A stretch of 64,000 nt of DNA. Source: Sphingomonas sp. CL5.1 (GTDB lineage Bacteria > Pseudomonadota > Alphaproteobacteria > Sphingomonadales > Sphingomonadaceae). The stretch spans positions 2,721,001 through 2,785,000 of the forward strand of contig NZ_CP050137.1 in assembly GCF_013344685.1 (NCBI RefSeq), given 5' to 3'. Positions within the stretch are counted from its first letter, which is position 1; the number at the start of each line of letters is the position of its first letter. The notes under the pieces are model-generated. The model was given only the letters and a program-made list of their open reading frames with translations. It did not search any database and was not told the origin of the DNA. This document shows, one piece after another, positions 43,092 through 53,503 of the stretch. The position numbers were made by a program, and so were the translations under genes.

Positions 43092-45410
43092 ATGAAGGTG
43101 GCATGCGTCGGTGGCGGCCCGGCCGGGTTGTATTTCGCGATCTCGATGATGCTGCGCGATCCCTCGCACGACATCACCGTGTTCGAGCGCAACCGGCCCG
43201 GCGACACGTTCGGCTGGGGCGTGGTGTTCTCCGACCAGACAATGGAGCATCTTCAGGAGAACGATCCCGTCAGCGCGCAGGCGATGATCGATGAGTTGGC
43301 GCATTGGGACGACATCGAGGTCCATATCGAGGACGGCGAGCGCAACGTATCCAATCGATCGAGCGGCCACGGCTTCATCGGCATCGGGCGCAAGCGCCTG
43401 CTCAACATCCTTCAGGATCGCGCCCGCGAACTGGGCGTCAGGCTGGAGTTCGAGGCCGAGATCGAGCCGGACGACGCTTTCCTCGACCAATATGATCTGG
43501 TGATCGCCGCTGACGGCCTGAACAGCAAGCTGCGCAAAAGGTTCGAGACGGAATTCCAGCTCGATCTCGACGTGAAGCGCAACAAGTTCGTCTGGCTCGG
43601 CACGCACCAGAGGTTCGACGCGTTCAACTTCATCTTCAAGAACACGCGCTTCGGCTGGATCTGGGCGCACGCCTATCAGTTCGACAAGGACACCGCGACC
43701 TTCATCGTCGAATGCGAGCCGGAAACCTATGACCGAGCCGGCTTCGCGGAGATGACGCAGGAGGAATCCTGCCGTCTGTGCGAGGAGATATTCGCCGACC
43801 ATCTCGGCGGGCACGAGCTGATGACCAACGCGAAGCATATTCGCGGCTCGGCGTGGATCAACTTCCCGCGCATCATCTGCCGCCAGTGGAGCCACCGCAA
43901 CATCGTCCTGCTGGGCGACGCGGCGCATACCGCGCATTTCTCGATCGGCTCGGGCACCAAGCTCGCGCTGGAGGATGCGATCAAGCTGGCCGAGGTGATG
44001 AACCGGCCGGGGATCGGCAGCGGCGATGCCTTGCAGCAAGGCCTCGTCGAATATCAGGAGGAGCGGCAGCTCGAGGTCGTCAAGCTCCAGAACGCGGCAC
44101 GCAACTCGACCGAATGGTTCGAGCATCTCGAGCGCTACCTGAAGATGGACCCGATGCAGTTCACCTATACGCTGCTGACGCGCAGCCAGCGGGTGAGCCA
44201 CGAGAATCTTCGGCTGCGCGACCCGGCATGGCTGGCGGCGTTGGAGCGCAGCCTGACCGAAAGCGCGCTCGGCGAGACGGTGGAGCAGCCGCTGCCGCCG
44301 ATGTTCCTGCCGTTCCGGCTGCGCGGGATGACGATGCGCAACCGCGTGGTCATGTCCCCGATGGCGATGTATTCGGCTGAGGATGGCATGCCCAACGATT
44401 TCCACCTCGTCCATTACGGCGCGCGCGCGCTGGGTGGGGCGGGGCTGATCGTCACCGAGATGACCTGCGTGTCGCCCGAAGGCCGCATCACCCCCGGCTG
44501 CACCGGCATGTGGAACGAGCAGCAGGCCGATGCTTGGCGGCGCATCACCGATTTCGTCCACACCCAGCCCGGCGCGCGCATCTGCATGCAGCTCGGCCAC
44601 AGCGGCTCCAAGGGTTCGACCCGCGTGGCGTGGGAGGGGATGGACAGGCCGCTGGTGAGCGGCAACTGGCAGGTGGTGGCGCCGTCGGACGTGCCGTGGA
44701 CGGCGGAAAACCAGGTGCCGGTGGCGCTCGACCGCGCGGGCATGGACCGCATCCGCGACGAGTTCGTCACCGCGACGCGGCTCGCGGACGCGGCCGGGTT
44801 CGACATGGTCGAGCTGCATTGCGGCCACGGCTATCTCCTGTCCGGCTTCATCAGCCCGACGCAGAACCGGCGCACCGACGAATATGGCGGCCCGCTCGCC
44901 AACCGGCTGCGTTATCCGCTGGAGGTTTTCCGGGCGATGCGCGCGGCGTGGCCCGAGGATAAGCCGATGTCGGTGCGCATTTCCGCGCACGATTGGGTGG
45001 GCGAGGATGGCGTGACCCCCGATGAGGCGGTCGAGATCGCGCGTGCCTTCAGCGCGGCGAGCGTCGACCTGATCGACGTGTCCTCGGGGCAGGTCACCAA
45101 GGCCGAGAAGCCGGTCTATGGCCGCATGTTCCAGACACCCTTCTCGGACCAGATCCGCAACGAGCTGGGCGTGGCGACGATGGCGGTCGGCAACATCTAC
45201 GAGATCGATCACGTCAATTCGATCATCGCCGCCGGCCGCGCGGACCTCTGCGCGATGGGCCGCCCGCACCAGATGGACCCGAATTTCACCATCCACGCCT
45301 CGGCGACCTACCAGCTCGACGACACGCACATCCCGGTCCAGTATCGCAGCGGCTATTTCCAGCTCAAGCTCAACACCGCGCGCGCCAGCCAGTTGGTCAC
45401 GATCAAGTGA
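43092..45410 (+). CDS. Fused FAD monooxygenase / OYE-type reductase (2-aminobenzoyl-CoA or salicylyl-CoA type)
   Basis: A 772-residue fusion. Residues 1-390: a salicylate-hydroxylase-type FAD domain with [11 protein letters not shown] and [20 protein letters not shown]. Residues 400-765: an old-yellow-enzyme domain ([53 protein letters not shown]). This architecture is that of 2-aminobenzoyl-CoA monooxygenase/reductase (and salicylyl-CoA 5-hydroxylase/oxidoreductase), which hydroxylates and partly reduces the ring. Which CoA ester is used cannot be read off; the neighbouring genes favour 2-aminobenzoyl-CoA. The SDR gene overlaps its stop. Confidence 0.9.
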   Translation: MKVACVGGGPAGLYFAISMMLRDPSHDITVFERNRPGDTFGWGVVFSDQTMEHLQENDPVSAQAMIDELAHWDDIEVHIEDGERNVSNRSSGHGFIGIGRKRLLNILQDRARELGVRLEFEAEIEPDDAFLDQYDLVIAADGLNSKLRKRFETEFQLDLDVKRNKFVWLGTHQRFDAFNFIFKNTRFGWIWAHAYQFDKDTATFIVECEPETYDRAGFAEMTQEESCRLCEEIFADHLGGHELMTNAKHIRGSAWINFPRIICRQWSHRNIVLLGDAAHTAHFSIGSGTKLALEDAIKLAEVMNRPGIGSGDALQQGLVEYQEERQLEVVKLQNAARNSTEWFEHLERYLKMDPMQFTYTLLTRSQRVSHENLRLRDPAWLAALERSLTESALGETVEQPLPPMFLPFRLRGMTMRNRVVMSPMAMYSAEDGMPNDFHLVHYGARALGGAGLIVTEMTCVSPEGRITPGCTGMWNEQQADAWRRITDFVHTQPGARICMQLGHSGSKGSTRVAWEGMDRPLVSGNWQVVAPSDVPWTAENQVPVALDRAGMDRIRDEFVTATRLADAAGFDMVELHCGHGYLLSGFISPTQNRRTDEYGGPLANRLRYPLEVFRAMRAAWPEDKPMSVRISAHDWVGEDGVTPDEAVEIARAFSAASVDLIDVSSGQVTKAEKPVYGRMFQTPFSDQIRNELGVATMAVGNIYEIDHVNSIIAAGRADLCAMGRPHQMDPNFTIHASATYQLDDTHIPVQYRSGYFQLKLNTARASQLVTIK

Positions 45411-46165
45411 GCGCGGCGACCCATGCCGTCGTGACCGGCGGGGGCAGCGGGATCGGGCTGGCGATCGCGCGCGCGCTGGCCGGGGCGGGGCATCGCGTCA
45501 CCATCATGGGGCGCAACCCCGCGCGGCTCGATGGCGCGCTGGCGTCGCTGCCGGGCGCGGCGTCGATCCCGTGCGACGTGGCGGATGCGGCGTCGGTGGA
45601 GGCGGCATTCGGCGCGGCGGCGGAGCGGCAGGGCGCGGTCGGCATCCTCGTCAACGCCGCCGGCGTCGCGCGCACCGCGCCGTTCGAATCGTCGTCCGAT
45701 GACCTGTGGAACGAATTGTGGCGCATCAACGTGATGGGCGCGGTCCACACCAGCCGCGCGGTGCTGCCGGCGATGCGCGGGCTGGAGAGCGGGCGCATCG
45801 TCAACGTCGCCAGCACAGCCTCGCTCAAGGGCTATGCCTATGTCAGCGCCTATAGCGCGACCAAGCACGCGCTGCTGGGCATGACGCGCGCGCTGGCGCT
45901 GGAGCTGGCCAGGACCGCGATCACCGTCAACGCGCTGTGCCCCGGCTATACCGATACCGATCTGATCCGCGATGCGGTCGCCAATATCGTCGCCAAAACC
46001 GGCCGCACGGAGGCGCAGGCGCTCGCCAGCTTCACCGCCACCAATCCGCAGGGCCGGCTGATCGAGCCGGAGGAAGTGGTCGGCGCGATCGCGTGGCTGA
46101 TCTCGCCCGCCGCGCGATCGGTCACGGGGCAGGCAATCACCATCGCCGGCGGCGAGATCATGTAA
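45407..46165 (+). CDS. Short-chain dehydrogenase/reductase
   Basis: A 252-residue classical SDR. NAD(P)-binding [15 protein letters not shown] (about 10-24), [15 protein letters not shown], catalytic Ser and [10 protein letters not shown] (YxxxK), [11 protein letters not shown] start overlapping the flavoprotein stop (45407-45410). Closest in style to 3-hydroxyacyl-CoA or 3-hydroxybutyrate-type dehydrogenases. A step in processing the dearomatised ring is likely by context. Confidence 0.92.
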   Translation: MSAATHAVVTGGGSGIGLAIARALAGAGHRVTIMGRNPARLDGALASLPGAASIPCDVADAASVEAAFGAAAERQGAVGILVNAAGVARTAPFESSSDDLWNELWRINVMGAVHTSRAVLPAMRGLESGRIVNVASTASLKGYAYVSAYSATKHALLGMTRALALELARTAITVNALCPGYTDTDLIRDAVANIVAKTGRTEAQALASFTATNPQGRLIEPEEVVGAIAWLISPAARSVTGQAITIAGGEIM

Positions 46166-46176
46166 GGAGAATGAGG

Positions 46177-46992
46177 ATGGAGTTCGACGCCGCGGCCTAT
46201 CGGCCAAGCCATTTCGCCTATGCGTTCGCCGATCGCGTCGCGACGATCACGCTCAACCGGCCGGAGCGCAAGAACCCGCTGACCTTCGAATCCTATGCCG
46301 AGCTGCGCGACCTGTTCCGCGCGCTCGTCTATGCGCCCGCCGTGAAGGCGGTGGTCGTCACCGGCGCGGGCGGCAATTTCTGCTCCGGCGGCGACGTGCA
46401 CGAGATCATCGGGCCGCTGACCAGGATGGACATGCCCGAACTTCTCGCCTTCACGCGGATGACGGGCGATCTGGTCAAGGCGATGCGCAAATGCCCGCAG
46501 CCGATCGTCGCGGCGATCGACGGCGTGTGCGCGGGCGCGGGCGCGATCATGGCGATGGCGTCCGACATCCGCTTCGCCACCCCCGCCGCCAGGACGGCTT
46601 TCCTGTTCACCCGCGTCGGGCTGGCGGGCGCGGACATGGGGGCCTGCGCGATCCTGCCGCGCATCATCGGGCAGGGGAGGGCGGCGGACCTCCTGTTCAG
46701 CGGCCGCTCCTTCTCCGCCGAGGAGGGCGAGCGCTGGGGCTTCTTCAACCGCGTCGTCGCGGCGGATGCGCTCCAGGGCGAGGCCGCCGCTTATGCCGCG
46801 ATGCTCGCGCAGGGGCCGACCTTCGCGCACGGCATGACCAAGAACCAGCTCGAGATGGAATGGGCGCTGCCGGTCGAAACCGCGATCGAGGCGGAGGCGC
46901 AGGCGCAGGCGATCTGCATGCAGACCAGGGATTTCGAGCGCGCCTATCACGCCTTCGTCGCGAAGCAGAAGCCGGTGTTCGAGGGGAACTGA
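46177..46992 (+). CDS. Enoyl-CoA hydratase/isomerase family (crotonase) protein
   Basis: A 271-residue crotonase-fold protein: [36 protein letters not shown] (oxyanion hole), [24 protein letters not shown] in part, and [20 protein letters not shown]. The ATG at 46177 is preferred over 46171 because AAGGAG (46164-46169) then has seven bases spacing. A C-C bond hydrolase, hydratase or isomerase role on the ring-derived CoA ester is inferred. Confidence 0.9.
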   Translation: MEFDAAAYRPSHFAYAFADRVATITLNRPERKNPLTFESYAELRDLFRALVYAPAVKAVVVTGAGGNFCSGGDVHEIIGPLTRMDMPELLAFTRMTGDLVKAMRKCPQPIVAAIDGVCAGAGAIMAMASDIRFATPAARTAFLFTRVGLAGADMGACAILPRIIGQGRAADLLFSGRSFSAEEGERWGFFNRVVAADALQGEAAAYAAMLAQGPTFAHGMTKNQLEMEWALPVETAIEAEAQAQAICMQTRDFERAYHAFVAKQKPVFEGN

Positions 46993-46993
46993 C

Positions 46994-48175
46994 ATGGCCG
47001 ACGACAGCTTCATCCACTGGCCGTTCTTCGACGACAGCCACCGCGCGCATCTCGCCGAACTGAACGCATGGTGCGCCGCCAACGCGCACGCGCTGCATGT
47101 CGAGACGGACGACGTGAACGCCGATTGCCGCAAGCTGGTGGCGCTGCTTGGCGCGGCGGGGGTGTTCCGCAACGCCGTGCCGGCCGCGCATGGCGGCACG
47201 CGCGATCGGGTCGACGTGCGTATGCTCTGCCTGACGCGGCAGACGCTCGCCTGGCATTCGGGGCTGGCCGATTTCGCCTTCGCGATGCAGGCGCTCGGCA
47301 CCGGCGCGCTGGCGCTGGCCGGCGCGGAGACCGCCAAGGCACGCTATTTGCCGGGCGTCGCGGCGGGCGAACTGATCGCCGGTTTCGCGCTGTCCGAGAA
47401 GGAAGCCGGATCCGATGTCGCCGCGATGACGACGCGCGCCGAGAAGGTGCCGGGCGGTTGGCGGATCGATGGCGAGAAGACGTGGATATCGAACGGCCCG
47501 ATCGCCGATGTGCTCACCGTCTTCGCCCGCACCGGGGGGGCAGGCGCGAAGGGCATCTCCGCCTTCTTCGTGCCGACCGCGACGCCGGGCTTCTCGGTGG
47601 TCGAGGAGATCGACGTGATCGCGCCGCATCCGCTGGCGACGATCCGCTTCGACGGCTGCATCGTCCCCGACGATCACCTGATCGGCGCGGAGGGCGAGGG
47701 CTTCAAGGTGGCGATGGCGACGCTCGACATGCTGCGCTCCACCGTCGGCGCGGCCGCGCTCGGCTTCGCGCGGCGGGCGACCGACGAGGCGCTGGCTCGC
47801 GTCACCACGCGCAAATTGTTCGGCGGCGTGCTCGCCGATCTGCAACTGACGCAGGCGTCGCTGGCGGACATGGCGCTGGGCAATGATGCGAGCGCGCTGC
47901 TGATTTATCGCGCGGCATGGGCCAAGGATCAGGGCCAGCCGCGCATCACGCGCGAGGCGGCGATGGCCAAGCTCTACGCCACCGACACCGCGCAGGCGAC
48001 GATCGACAAGGCGGTGCAATTGTTCGGCGGCGCCGGCGTCGCGCGTGGCAACATGGTCGAGCGGCTCTATCGCGAGGTGCGCGCGCTGCGCATCTACGAG
48101 GGCGCGAGCGAGGTGCAGAAGGTAGTGATCGCCCGCGCGGCGATCGCCGATTTCCAGAAGGGAGCGAAGGCATGA
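46994..48175 (+). CDS. Acyl-CoA dehydrogenase
   Basis: A 393-residue FAD-dependent dehydrogenase: [20 protein letters not shown] and [19 protein letters not shown] at the FAD/substrate interface, [19 protein letters not shown], and the C-terminal [16 protein letters not shown] with the catalytic-type Glu. Substrate not deducible; operon context suggests a cyclic or branched CoA ester from ring dearomatisation. Two bases from the crotonase gene. Confidence 0.92.
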   Translation: MADDSFIHWPFFDDSHRAHLAELNAWCAANAHALHVETDDVNADCRKLVALLGAAGVFRNAVPAAHGGTRDRVDVRMLCLTRQTLAWHSGLADFAFAMQALGTGALALAGAETAKARYLPGVAAGELIAGFALSEKEAGSDVAAMTTRAEKVPGGWRIDGEKTWISNGPIADVLTVFARTGGAGAKGISAFFVPTATPGFSVVEEIDVIAPHPLATIRFDGCIVPDDHLIGAEGEGFKVAMATLDMLRSTVGAAALGFARRATDEALARVTTRKLFGGVLADLQLTQASLADMALGNDASALLIYRAAWAKDQGQPRITREAAMAKLYATDTAQATIDKAVQLFGGAGVARGNMVERLYREVRALRIYEGASEVQKVVIARAAIADFQKGAKA

Positions 48176-48564
48176 GGGTGCTGCAACCGGCCGGCTGGCC
48201 GCGTCCCAAAGGTTATTCCAACGGGATCGAGGTGCGCGGACGGCAGATCTTCGTCGCCGGCCTGATCGGCTGGAACGCCGAGGAGAAGTTCGAGGCGAAG
48301 GACCTGCCTGGCCAGTTCGAGCAACTGCTGCACAACCTGATCGCCGTGCTCGCCGAGGCGGATGCCGGGCCGGAGCATGTCGTGCGGATGACGTGGTACA
48401 TCACCGACAAGCAGGCCTATCTGCGCGACGCGAAGCGGATCGGCGAAATCTACCGCGCGATCATGGGCCGCGTCTTTCCGGTGATGGCGGTGGTGCAGGT
48501 CGTCGCGCTGATGGAAGACGAGGCGAAGATCGAGATCGAGGTGACGGCGGTCGTTCCCGACTGA
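48172..48564 (+). CDS. RidA/YjgF-family protein
   Basis: A 130-residue protein of the RidA fold, starting [20 protein letters not shown], with [18 protein letters not shown] and a C-terminal [20 protein letters not shown]. The canonical imine-deaminase arginine in the FPARS position is replaced (FPVMA), so it belongs to a different Rid subfamily and may not act like E. coli RidA. Start overlaps the acyl-CoA dehydrogenase stop (ATGA). May process an enamine/imine product from the 2-amino-ene CoA ester, a guess. Confidence 0.88.
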   Translation: MRVLQPAGWPRPKGYSNGIEVRGRQIFVAGLIGWNAEEKFEAKDLPGQFEQLLHNLIAVLAEADAGPEHVVRMTWYITDKQAYLRDAKRIGEIYRAIMGRVFPVMAVVQVVALMEDEAKIEIEVTAVVPD

Positions 48565-48589
48565 CCGGATTTTTTTGAGGATTTCAGGC

Positions 48590-49765
48590 ATGACTCCTTT
48601 CGACTGGGCGGACCCTTTCTTTCTCGACGATCAGCTCTCCGATGACGAGCGGATGGTGCGGGACACGGCGCGCGCCTATGCGCGGGAGAGGCTGGCGCCG
48701 CGCGTGATCGACGCCTTCGCCAACGAGGTGACCGACCCGGCGATCTTCCGCGAGATGGGGGCGCTCGGCCTGCTCGGCCCGACGGTGCCGGAGGAATATG
48801 GCGGGGTCGGCGCGTCTTACGTCGCCTATGGCCTCGTCGCGCGCGAGGTGGAGCGGATCGACTCGGGCTATCGCTCGATGATGAGCGTGCAGTCGAGCCT
48901 CGTCATGTATCCGATCTACGCCTATGGCTCGGAGGAGCAGAAGCGCAAGTATCTGCCGAAGCTGGCGTCGGGCGAGTGGATCGGCTGCTTCGGCCTGACC
49001 GAGCCGGATGCGGGCTCCGACCCCGGCGGCATGAAGACCCGCGCGGTCAAGACCGACGGCGGCTATCGCATCTCGGGCAGCAAGACGTGGATATCGAACG
49101 CGCCGATCGCGGATGTGTTCGTGATCTGGGCGAAGTCCGACGCGCATGGCGGCGGCATCCGCGGCTTCGTGCTGGAGAAGGGCATGAAGGGCCTCTCCGC
49201 GCCGAAGATCGAGGGCAAGCTCAGCTTGCGTGCCTCGATCACCGGGATGGTGATGATGGACGAGGTGGAGGTCGGCGAGGACGCGCTGCTTCCCGAGGTG
49301 CAGGGGCTGAAGGGGCCGTTCGGCTGCCTCAACCGCGCGCGCTACGGCATCTCGTGGGGGGCGCTGGGCGCGGCGGAATTCTGCTTCCATGCCGCGCGGC
49401 AATATGGGCTGGACCGGCACCAGTTCGGCAGGCCGCTCGCCGCCAACCAGCTCTACCAGAAGAAGCTCGCCGACATGGAGACCGAGATCGCGCTCGGCTT
49501 GCAGGCGAGCCTGCGCGTCGGGCGGCTGATGGACGAGGGGAAGTTCGCGCCGGAGATGATCTCGATCGTCAAGCGCAACAATGTCGGCAAGGCGCTCGAT
49601 ATCGCGCGGATGAGCCGCGACATGCACGGCGGCAACGGTATCTCCGGCGAATATCAGGTGATGCGCCACCTCATCAACCTCGAGACCGTCAACACCTATG
49701 AGGGCGCCCATGACGTCCACGCCCTCATCCTCGGACGCGCCATCACCGGTATCGCCGCTTTCTGA
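48590..49765 (+). CDS. Glutaryl-CoA dehydrogenase-like acyl-CoA dehydrogenase
   Basis: A 391-residue protein very close to GcdH in its diagnostic segments: [18 protein letters not shown] (Arg95 is the glutarate-binding arginine), [56 protein letters not shown] and [20 protein letters not shown] followed by [19 protein letters not shown] with the catalytic Glu. It oxidises and decarboxylates glutaryl-CoA to crotonyl-CoA. ATG at 48590. Convergent with the IorB-like gene. Confidence 0.92.
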   Translation: MTPFDWADPFFLDDQLSDDERMVRDTARAYARERLAPRVIDAFANEVTDPAIFREMGALGLLGPTVPEEYGGVGASYVAYGLVAREVERIDSGYRSMMSVQSSLVMYPIYAYGSEEQKRKYLPKLASGEWIGCFGLTEPDAGSDPGGMKTRAVKTDGGYRISGSKTWISNAPIADVFVIWAKSDAHGGGIRGFVLEKGMKGLSAPKIEGKLSLRASITGMVMMDEVEVGEDALLPEVQGLKGPFGCLNRARYGISWGALGAAEFCFHAARQYGLDRHQFGRPLAANQLYQKKLADMETEIALGLQASLRVGRLMDEGKFAPEMISIVKRNNVGKALDIARMSRDMHGGNGISGEYQVMRHLINLETVNTYEGAHDVHALILGRAITGIAAF

Positions 49766-49866
49766 CGAACAGCGGCGATCAGCCCGCCGAACCGCGCGCG
49801 AATTGTCGTGTTGGCGCGAGCGGCTTGTGCGCGGAACAGCCTTGAGCGCGCTTCCGGATTGAACGA

Positions 49867-51369
49867 TCAGGCGGCGCGGTCGGACGCGACAGCGCAGGCC
49901 AGCGCCTTGCCGTTCTCATCGGCGAGCGCCGCCTCGCGCAGCGTCCGGATACGTTCCGCCGCATCGGGGTGGCCCGCGAATGGCCGCGCCGCGTCCATGA
50001 CCGTCCCGAAATTGGCGAGGCCGCGCTCGAACGTGTCGGAATAGCCTTTGATGAGCTGCTGGCAGGCGAGCAATTCGGTCGCCGCCGCGCGATCGCTCCG
50101 GGCGGTGTCACGGACGAAGGCCAGCCACTCCTCGATCCGCGCCTGCTCCTCGCGATAGCGCAAGGTCGAGCGGCGGATCGCGCGGAGCGATGCCAGCAGG
50201 CGCAATGTCAGGAACCAGCGCAGCCCCGTCGTCTCGACATGCCGGCCGCGTCGGAACAGCGGCTCCAGCCAGCGCGACAGGCGCGGGCTGCGCAGGATGA
50301 ACGCGCCGATCCCGGCGGGCATCGTCTCGCACACCTCGCGCAGGCGCGGGTGCATATATTCGGTGACGGTCATCACCTGATCCGGCGCGAGCCGCACCTC
50401 CGCCGCGACGCGCGCGCTGCGGGTGGCGCGGACCTTGAGGTCGGCGACGCGGATCGTGTCCTCATAGGCCATCCAAAGCGCGAGGTAACGCGCCGCCTCG
50501 CCGGTCATGCGTCCATCGTCGTCCAGCGCCGCGATCGGCGCGAGGCGCGACAGATAAAGATCGGCATAGGCGCGGTCCTGATAATCCATCAGTCGCCGCA
50601 CGCCCTCGATCGCGATCGGGCGCGCCGCCTCGGGCAGTTCCGCCTCGATCCGGGCGAGCAGGGCGCGGCCCGCCTCGGTGGTCGGCGCGGGCGGACTGGC
50701 CGGGACCGCCGCCGCCGGATCGCCGTCACGCGCGCGATCGAACCCCAGCCCGAAGCCCTTGAGGTTGCTTTCGATCGCCTTGCCGCCGTGGCGGATCGCT
50801 TCCTCGAACGCGTCGCGCGGGAAGGGGAGGCTTTCGCTCGCCGCCAGCGCGCCGAACATCACCGAACTGATGACGCTCCCTGAGGCCGAGGCGGCGGCCG
50901 CCATGTCGAAGCCGATGAAGCGATGTGACCGCCGCTCGGCCGCGTCGAGAATGCGGGCGCCCGCGCCGATGCCGTCGCCCAGCGCCGCTTTCTCGGAAAT
51001 GGCATAGACGCGGTGGGTCGATCCGATCAGCGTCGTGCGGTCCTCGCTGACGAAGCCGCGCAGGATCGCGCGGCCCGCCTCCATCAATTCGGAGGCGATC
51101 ACGATATCCACGTCGCCCGGCACCGGCATCATCGCCAGCACCGGATCGGGGCGGTTAGCGCCGCCCGCGCCGCGCCGGATCATCTCGATATAATAGACGG
51201 TCGATCCGGTGCGCTGCGCCACGCCGGGGACGGAGGTGCCCTGCGTGATATAGCCGTTGCGGCTGGCGACCTCCTGAATCCATTCGGCCAGCACGCCGCC
51301 GCCCTCGCCGCCGAGCGCGAGGATGGCGATGGTGATGCGATCGCGGTCGAGCGAAAAGGGAAGGTCCAT
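49867..51369 (-). CDS. Indolepyruvate:ferredoxin oxidoreductase, beta-type subunit
   Basis: A 500-residue protein. The N-terminal half is a gamma/beta-type POR-family domain (ITIAILALGGEGGGVLAEWI, GTSVPGVAQRTGSTVYYIEM, VIASELMEAGRAILRGFV), fused to a long C-terminal part (about 200-500) that is helical. Start at ATG 51369, overlapping the alpha subunit's stop (TGATG), so the pair is coupled. The enzyme oxidatively decarboxylates 2-oxoacids to acyl-CoA with ferredoxin. Here the likely substrate is an aryl 2-oxoacid such as 2-aminophenylglyoxylate (isatinate) or indolepyruvate. Confidence 0.9.
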   Translation of the reverse strand: MDLPFSLDRDRITIAILALGGEGGGVLAEWIQEVASRNGYITQGTSVPGVAQRTGSTVYYIEMIRRGAGGANRPDPVLAMMPVPGDVDIVIASELMEAGRAILRGFVSEDRTTLIGSTHRVYAISEKAALGDGIGAGARILDAAERRSHRFIGFDMAAAASASGSVISSVMFGALAASESLPFPRDAFEEAIRHGGKAIESNLKGFGLGFDRARDGDPAAAVPASPPAPTTEAGRALLARIEAELPEAARPIAIEGVRRLMDYQDRAYADLYLSRLAPIAALDDDGRMTGEAARYLALWMAYEDTIRVADLKVRATRSARVAAEVRLAPDQVMTVTEYMHPRLREVCETMPAGIGAFILRSPRLSRWLEPLFRRGRHVETTGLRWFLTLRLLASLRAIRRSTLRYREEQARIEEWLAFVRDTARSDRAAATELLACQQLIKGYSDTFERGLANFGTVMDAARPFAGHPDAAERIRTLREAALADENGKALACAVASDRAA

Positions 51370-53498
51370 CAGAAAGCCCTCGCGGCGATGCTGCGCGCCT
51401 GCCGCCGTTGCAGCCAGCCGATCACCGCCCCGCGCAGCCGCGCCTTGAAACGGTCCCGGCCGGTCGGGTTGGTGACGATGCTCGCCTTGTAGAAGGAGGG
51501 GCAGAGGATTGCGGCATGCGCGACCTCGCCGCAATTGCCGCAGCCCACGCAGCTATTGTCGATATGCGTCACCGGGTGCTGCCGCAGCGGATCGGGATTG
51601 GGCTGGATGCTCAGCGACGGGCAGCCGGAAAGGCGGATGCAGGCATGGTCCCCGGTGCAGGTGTCGGGATCGACGCCGAACCGCTCGCGCACCACGCGCT
51701 TGCCCTCCTTCGCCGCTTTGGCGAGCAGCGGCTTGATCCGGCGCTGCTTGTTCAGCATGCACTCGGATTGCGCGACGATCAGCTTCGGGCCTTTGTCCTT
51801 CGTGGTCAGCGCCTCGCGCAACGTGTCGCGCATCCGCGCCACGTCATAGGTGCGCGGCAGCGTGCGCGCCCATTTCACGCCGATACCGCGCGCCGCCTGC
51901 TCGATCGGATGGTTGGTCGCGCGCGTATCGTTCCGCGCGCGGGAGGAGAGGATGTCCTGCCCCCCGGTCGCGGCCGAATAGCCGTTGTCGACGACGATCG
52001 TCACCGTCTCGTCCTGGTTGAACACCGCGTTGCCGAGGCCGGAGGTGAGGCCGTTGTGCCAGAAGCCGCCGTCGCCCATCATCGCCACCGCGCGCTTGCC
52101 CTCCGGCTTGAACGCGGAGGCCGCCGCCGTGCCGAGGCCATAGCCCATCGTGGTGTTGCCGATGTGAAACGGCGGCAGGATCGAGAACAGGTGGCAGCCG
52201 ATATCGGCCGAGACATGCAGCTCGCCCAGCTCGCGCTGCACCAGCTTCATCGCGGAGAAGATCGGCCGCTCCGGGCAGCCGGTGCAGAACCCCGCCGGGC
52301 GTGGGGGGACGTTGCCGGCAAGCTCCGGCTCGGGCGGGGCGGGGGGGAGCGGCGCCGTCGGAGCGCGATCGGGAGCCCAGGCTTGCAGGAAGGCGATCAC
52401 GCCATCGCGGATCACCTGCCCTGAATATTCGCCCGCGCGCGGCATGACATCCTTGCCGACGATGCGCGTCTGGAGATCGGCCTTGCGGATCAGCGTGTTC
52501 AGTTCGTGCTCGATGAACTCGGGCTGCCCTTCCTCCAGCACCAGCACCGCCTTCTTGCCGGCGCAGAAGGCGCGCACCTCATCCGGGATCAGCGGATAGA
52601 CGACGTTGAGGCAATAGATCGGCAGCTTCGAGGCGGCATAGGCGTCGGACAGGCCCGCCAGCTCCAGCGCGCGGTTGAGCGTGTTGAACAGCCCGCCCTG
52701 CACGATGATGCCGATCTCGTCGCGCTCGGGGCCGAACCATTCGTTGAGGCGGCGTTCGGCGATGAACTTCAGCGCGGCGGGCCAGCGCCGCTCGATCTTC
52801 TCGATCTCGTGGAGGAAGTTCGCGGGCGGCAGCACGATGCGCTCCAGGTCGCGGCGCGGATTGGCGGCGGCCTGCCCCACCGTCAGCGGCGGACGCCTGT
52901 TGTCCTTCGCAACGAAGCTGCCGGTCATGTGGCAGCTCCGCACGCGCATCTCGATCATGACCGGCGTGTTCGACGCTTCGGACAGCTCGAAACCGGTTTC
53001 CACCATTTCGACGATCGTCGGCAGGTTGGGGCGCGGATCGAGCAGCCACATCTGCGACTTCATCGCGAAGGCGTGGGTGCGCTCCTGCATGATCGAGGAG
53101 CCTTCGCCATAATCCTCGCCGATGATGACGAGCGCGCCGCCGGTCACGCCGCCCGAGGCGAGATTCGACAATGCGTCCGAGGCGACGTTGGTGCCGACCA
53201 CCGATTTCCACGCCACCGCGCCGCGCAGCGGATAATTGACCGATGCGGCGAGCATCGCGCCCGCCGCCGCCTCGTTGGCATTGGATTCGAAATGGACGTC
53301 AAGCTCACGCAGCAAAGGATCGGCGTCCGAGAACACGTCCATCAGGTGGCTGATCGGCGATCCCTGATAGCCGCCGACATAGGCCACCCCCGCTTGCAAC
53401 AACGCCTTGGTGACGGCGAGGATGCCCTCGCCCTCGAACGTCTCGCCCGCGCCGAGACGGAGCTTTTCGACCTCTTTCTTGAACGAGCGTTCGGCCAT
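51369..53498 (-). CDS. Indolepyruvate:ferredoxin oxidoreductase, alpha-type subunit
   Basis: A 709-residue protein. N-terminal POR domain (YVGGYQGSPISHLMDVFSDA, VHFESNANEAAAGAMLAASV), a ThDP-binding domain with GFCTGCPERPIFSAMKL, GDGGFWHNGLTSGLGNAV and NGYSAATGGQ, and a C-terminal two-cluster ferredoxin-like domain (CTGDHACIRLSGCPS and CVGCGNCGEVAHAAILCPS). Accepts 2-oxoacids and makes acyl-CoA, CO2 and reduced ferredoxin. Six bases after the cyclase-family gene in the same operon. Confidence 0.92.
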   Translation of the reverse strand: MAERSFKKEVEKLRLGAGETFEGEGILAVTKALLQAGVAYVGGYQGSPISHLMDVFSDADPLLRELDVHFESNANEAAAGAMLAASVNYPLRGAVAWKSVVGTNVASDALSNLASGGVTGGALVIIGEDYGEGSSIMQERTHAFAMKSQMWLLDPRPNLPTIVEMVETGFELSEASNTPVMIEMRVRSCHMTGSFVAKDNRRPPLTVGQAAANPRRDLERIVLPPANFLHEIEKIERRWPAALKFIAERRLNEWFGPERDEIGIIVQGGLFNTLNRALELAGLSDAYAASKLPIYCLNVVYPLIPDEVRAFCAGKKAVLVLEEGQPEFIEHELNTLIRKADLQTRIVGKDVMPRAGEYSGQVIRDGVIAFLQAWAPDRAPTAPLPPAPPEPELAGNVPPRPAGFCTGCPERPIFSAMKLVQRELGELHVSADIGCHLFSILPPFHIGNTTMGYGLGTAAASAFKPEGKRAVAMMGDGGFWHNGLTSGLGNAVFNQDETVTIVVDNGYSAATGGQDILSSRARNDTRATNHPIEQAARGIGVKWARTLPRTYDVARMRDTLREALTTKDKGPKLIVAQSECMLNKQRRIKPLLAKAAKEGKRVVRERFGVDPDTCTGDHACIRLSGCPSLSIQPNPDPLRQHPVTHIDNSCVGCGNCGEVAHAAILCPSFYKASIVTNPTGRDRFKARLRGAVIGWLQRRQARSIAARAF

Positions 53499-53503
53499 TT
53501 CCG

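Noticed and set aside
43056..45329. 757-codon minus-strand frame opposite the FAD/OYE fusion
   Set aside because: His/Arg/Asp-rich without any domain, while the plus strand encodes an obvious two-domain flavoprotein.
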